DNA of 13,257 nt from positions 1 to 13,257 of the forward strand of contig VMDJ01000130.1 of assembly GCA_008080925.1 (NCBI GenBank), given 5' to 3'. Position numbers and translations under genes: made by a program. Below, in pieces: positions 13,159-13,257 of this stretch. The stretch comes from Gammaproteobacteria bacterium. GTDB taxonomy: Bacteria; Pseudomonadota; Gammaproteobacteria; Chromatiales; Chromatiaceae. Below the pieces are notes generated by a model. It ran no database searches and was not told the origin of the DNA. It worked only from the letters and a program-made list of their open reading frames with translations. The first letter of the stretch is position 1. Each line of letters starts with the position of its first letter.

Positions 13159-13257
13159 GCTGGCTCGAGCTCAGTCATTGGCCAACGCGGCTTAATACCA
13201 AACGACAAATCACCGGATTCACCCGCCAGCAATCGCTGGCAACCAGCAAAGGCAATC
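13155..13257 (-). CDS. tsaD: tRNA N6-threonylcarbamoyltransferase TsaD, C-terminal fragment (gene cut by window end)
   Basis: Reading the minus strand from the window edge gives about 33 residues: IAFAGCQRLLAGE, then SGDLSFGIKPRWPMTELEPA and a TAA stop. The A-G-x-x-R-L-x-A-G followed by D-L-x-x-x-x-x-P-R-W-P is the well-known C-terminus of TsaD (formerly YgjD/Gcp). TsaD catalyses transfer of threonylcarbamoyl to A37 of ANN-decoding tRNAs with TsaB and TsaE. The kinase-like catalytic core lies beyond the window. The position next to plsY and folB is the conserved gammaproteobacterial arrangement, which supports the call for so short a piece. Confidence 0.85.
   Translation of the reverse strand, partial: IAFAGCQRLLAGESGDLSFGIKPRWPMTELEPA

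Overview
The window looks like chromosomal housekeeping DNA from a gammaproteobacterium of medium GC content. GlcF, Slt70, Rsd/AlgQ, PlsY and TsaD all read like gammaproteobacterial proteins, and the order MidA - pteridine reductase - FolK - FolB - PlsY - TsaD resembles loci I know from that class. I cannot name the genus. I see no tRNA, rRNA, transposase, integrase, phage gene, CRISPR array or toxin-antitoxin pair. No gap between genes exceeds 88 bases.

Layout, left to right: the 3' end of thiO (glycine oxidase) and a two-domain 6-pyruvoyl-tetrahydropterin-synthase-like protein (+); a Sel1-repeat protein and a DUF4442 hotdog thioesterase-like protein (-, ATGA overlap, the DUF4442 gene first); glcF, glycolate oxidase Fe-S subunit (+); an inositol-monophosphatase-family phosphatase (-); slt, soluble lytic murein transglycosylase (+); a second Sel1-repeat protein downstream of an Rsd/AlgQ anti-sigma-70 factor (-); a small exported protein of unknown function and an NDUFA9-like NAD(P)-binding protein (+); an uncharacterised lipoprotein overlapping the MidA/NDUFAF7-type methyltransferase gene upstream of it (-); folM-like pteridine reductase (+); folK and folB (-, folB first); plsY (+); and the 3' end of tsaD (-).

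Themes: pterin/folate chemistry recurs (PTPS-like protein, pteridine reductase, FolK, FolB). FolB makes the hydroxymethyl pterin, FolK pyrophosphorylates it, and the PTR1-type reductase probably reduces dihydropterin or dihydrofolate. Relatives of two mitochondrial complex I factors (NDUFA9 and NDUFAF7) lie within 3 kb of each other. The rest is cell wall recycling (Slt), membrane lipid synthesis (PlsY), tRNA t6A modification (TsaD) and sigma-factor control (Rsd).

The most distinctive features are architectural. The 17 genes form 12 strand blocks that alternate without exception. All six convergent junctions have stop codons that overlap or lie within 7 bases, two of them sharing a palindromic TTAA, and none shows a terminator. 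The tandem PTPS protein has split its catalytic motifs between two half-degenerate domains and is the best protein-level lead. I found no convincing undescribed multi-gene system.
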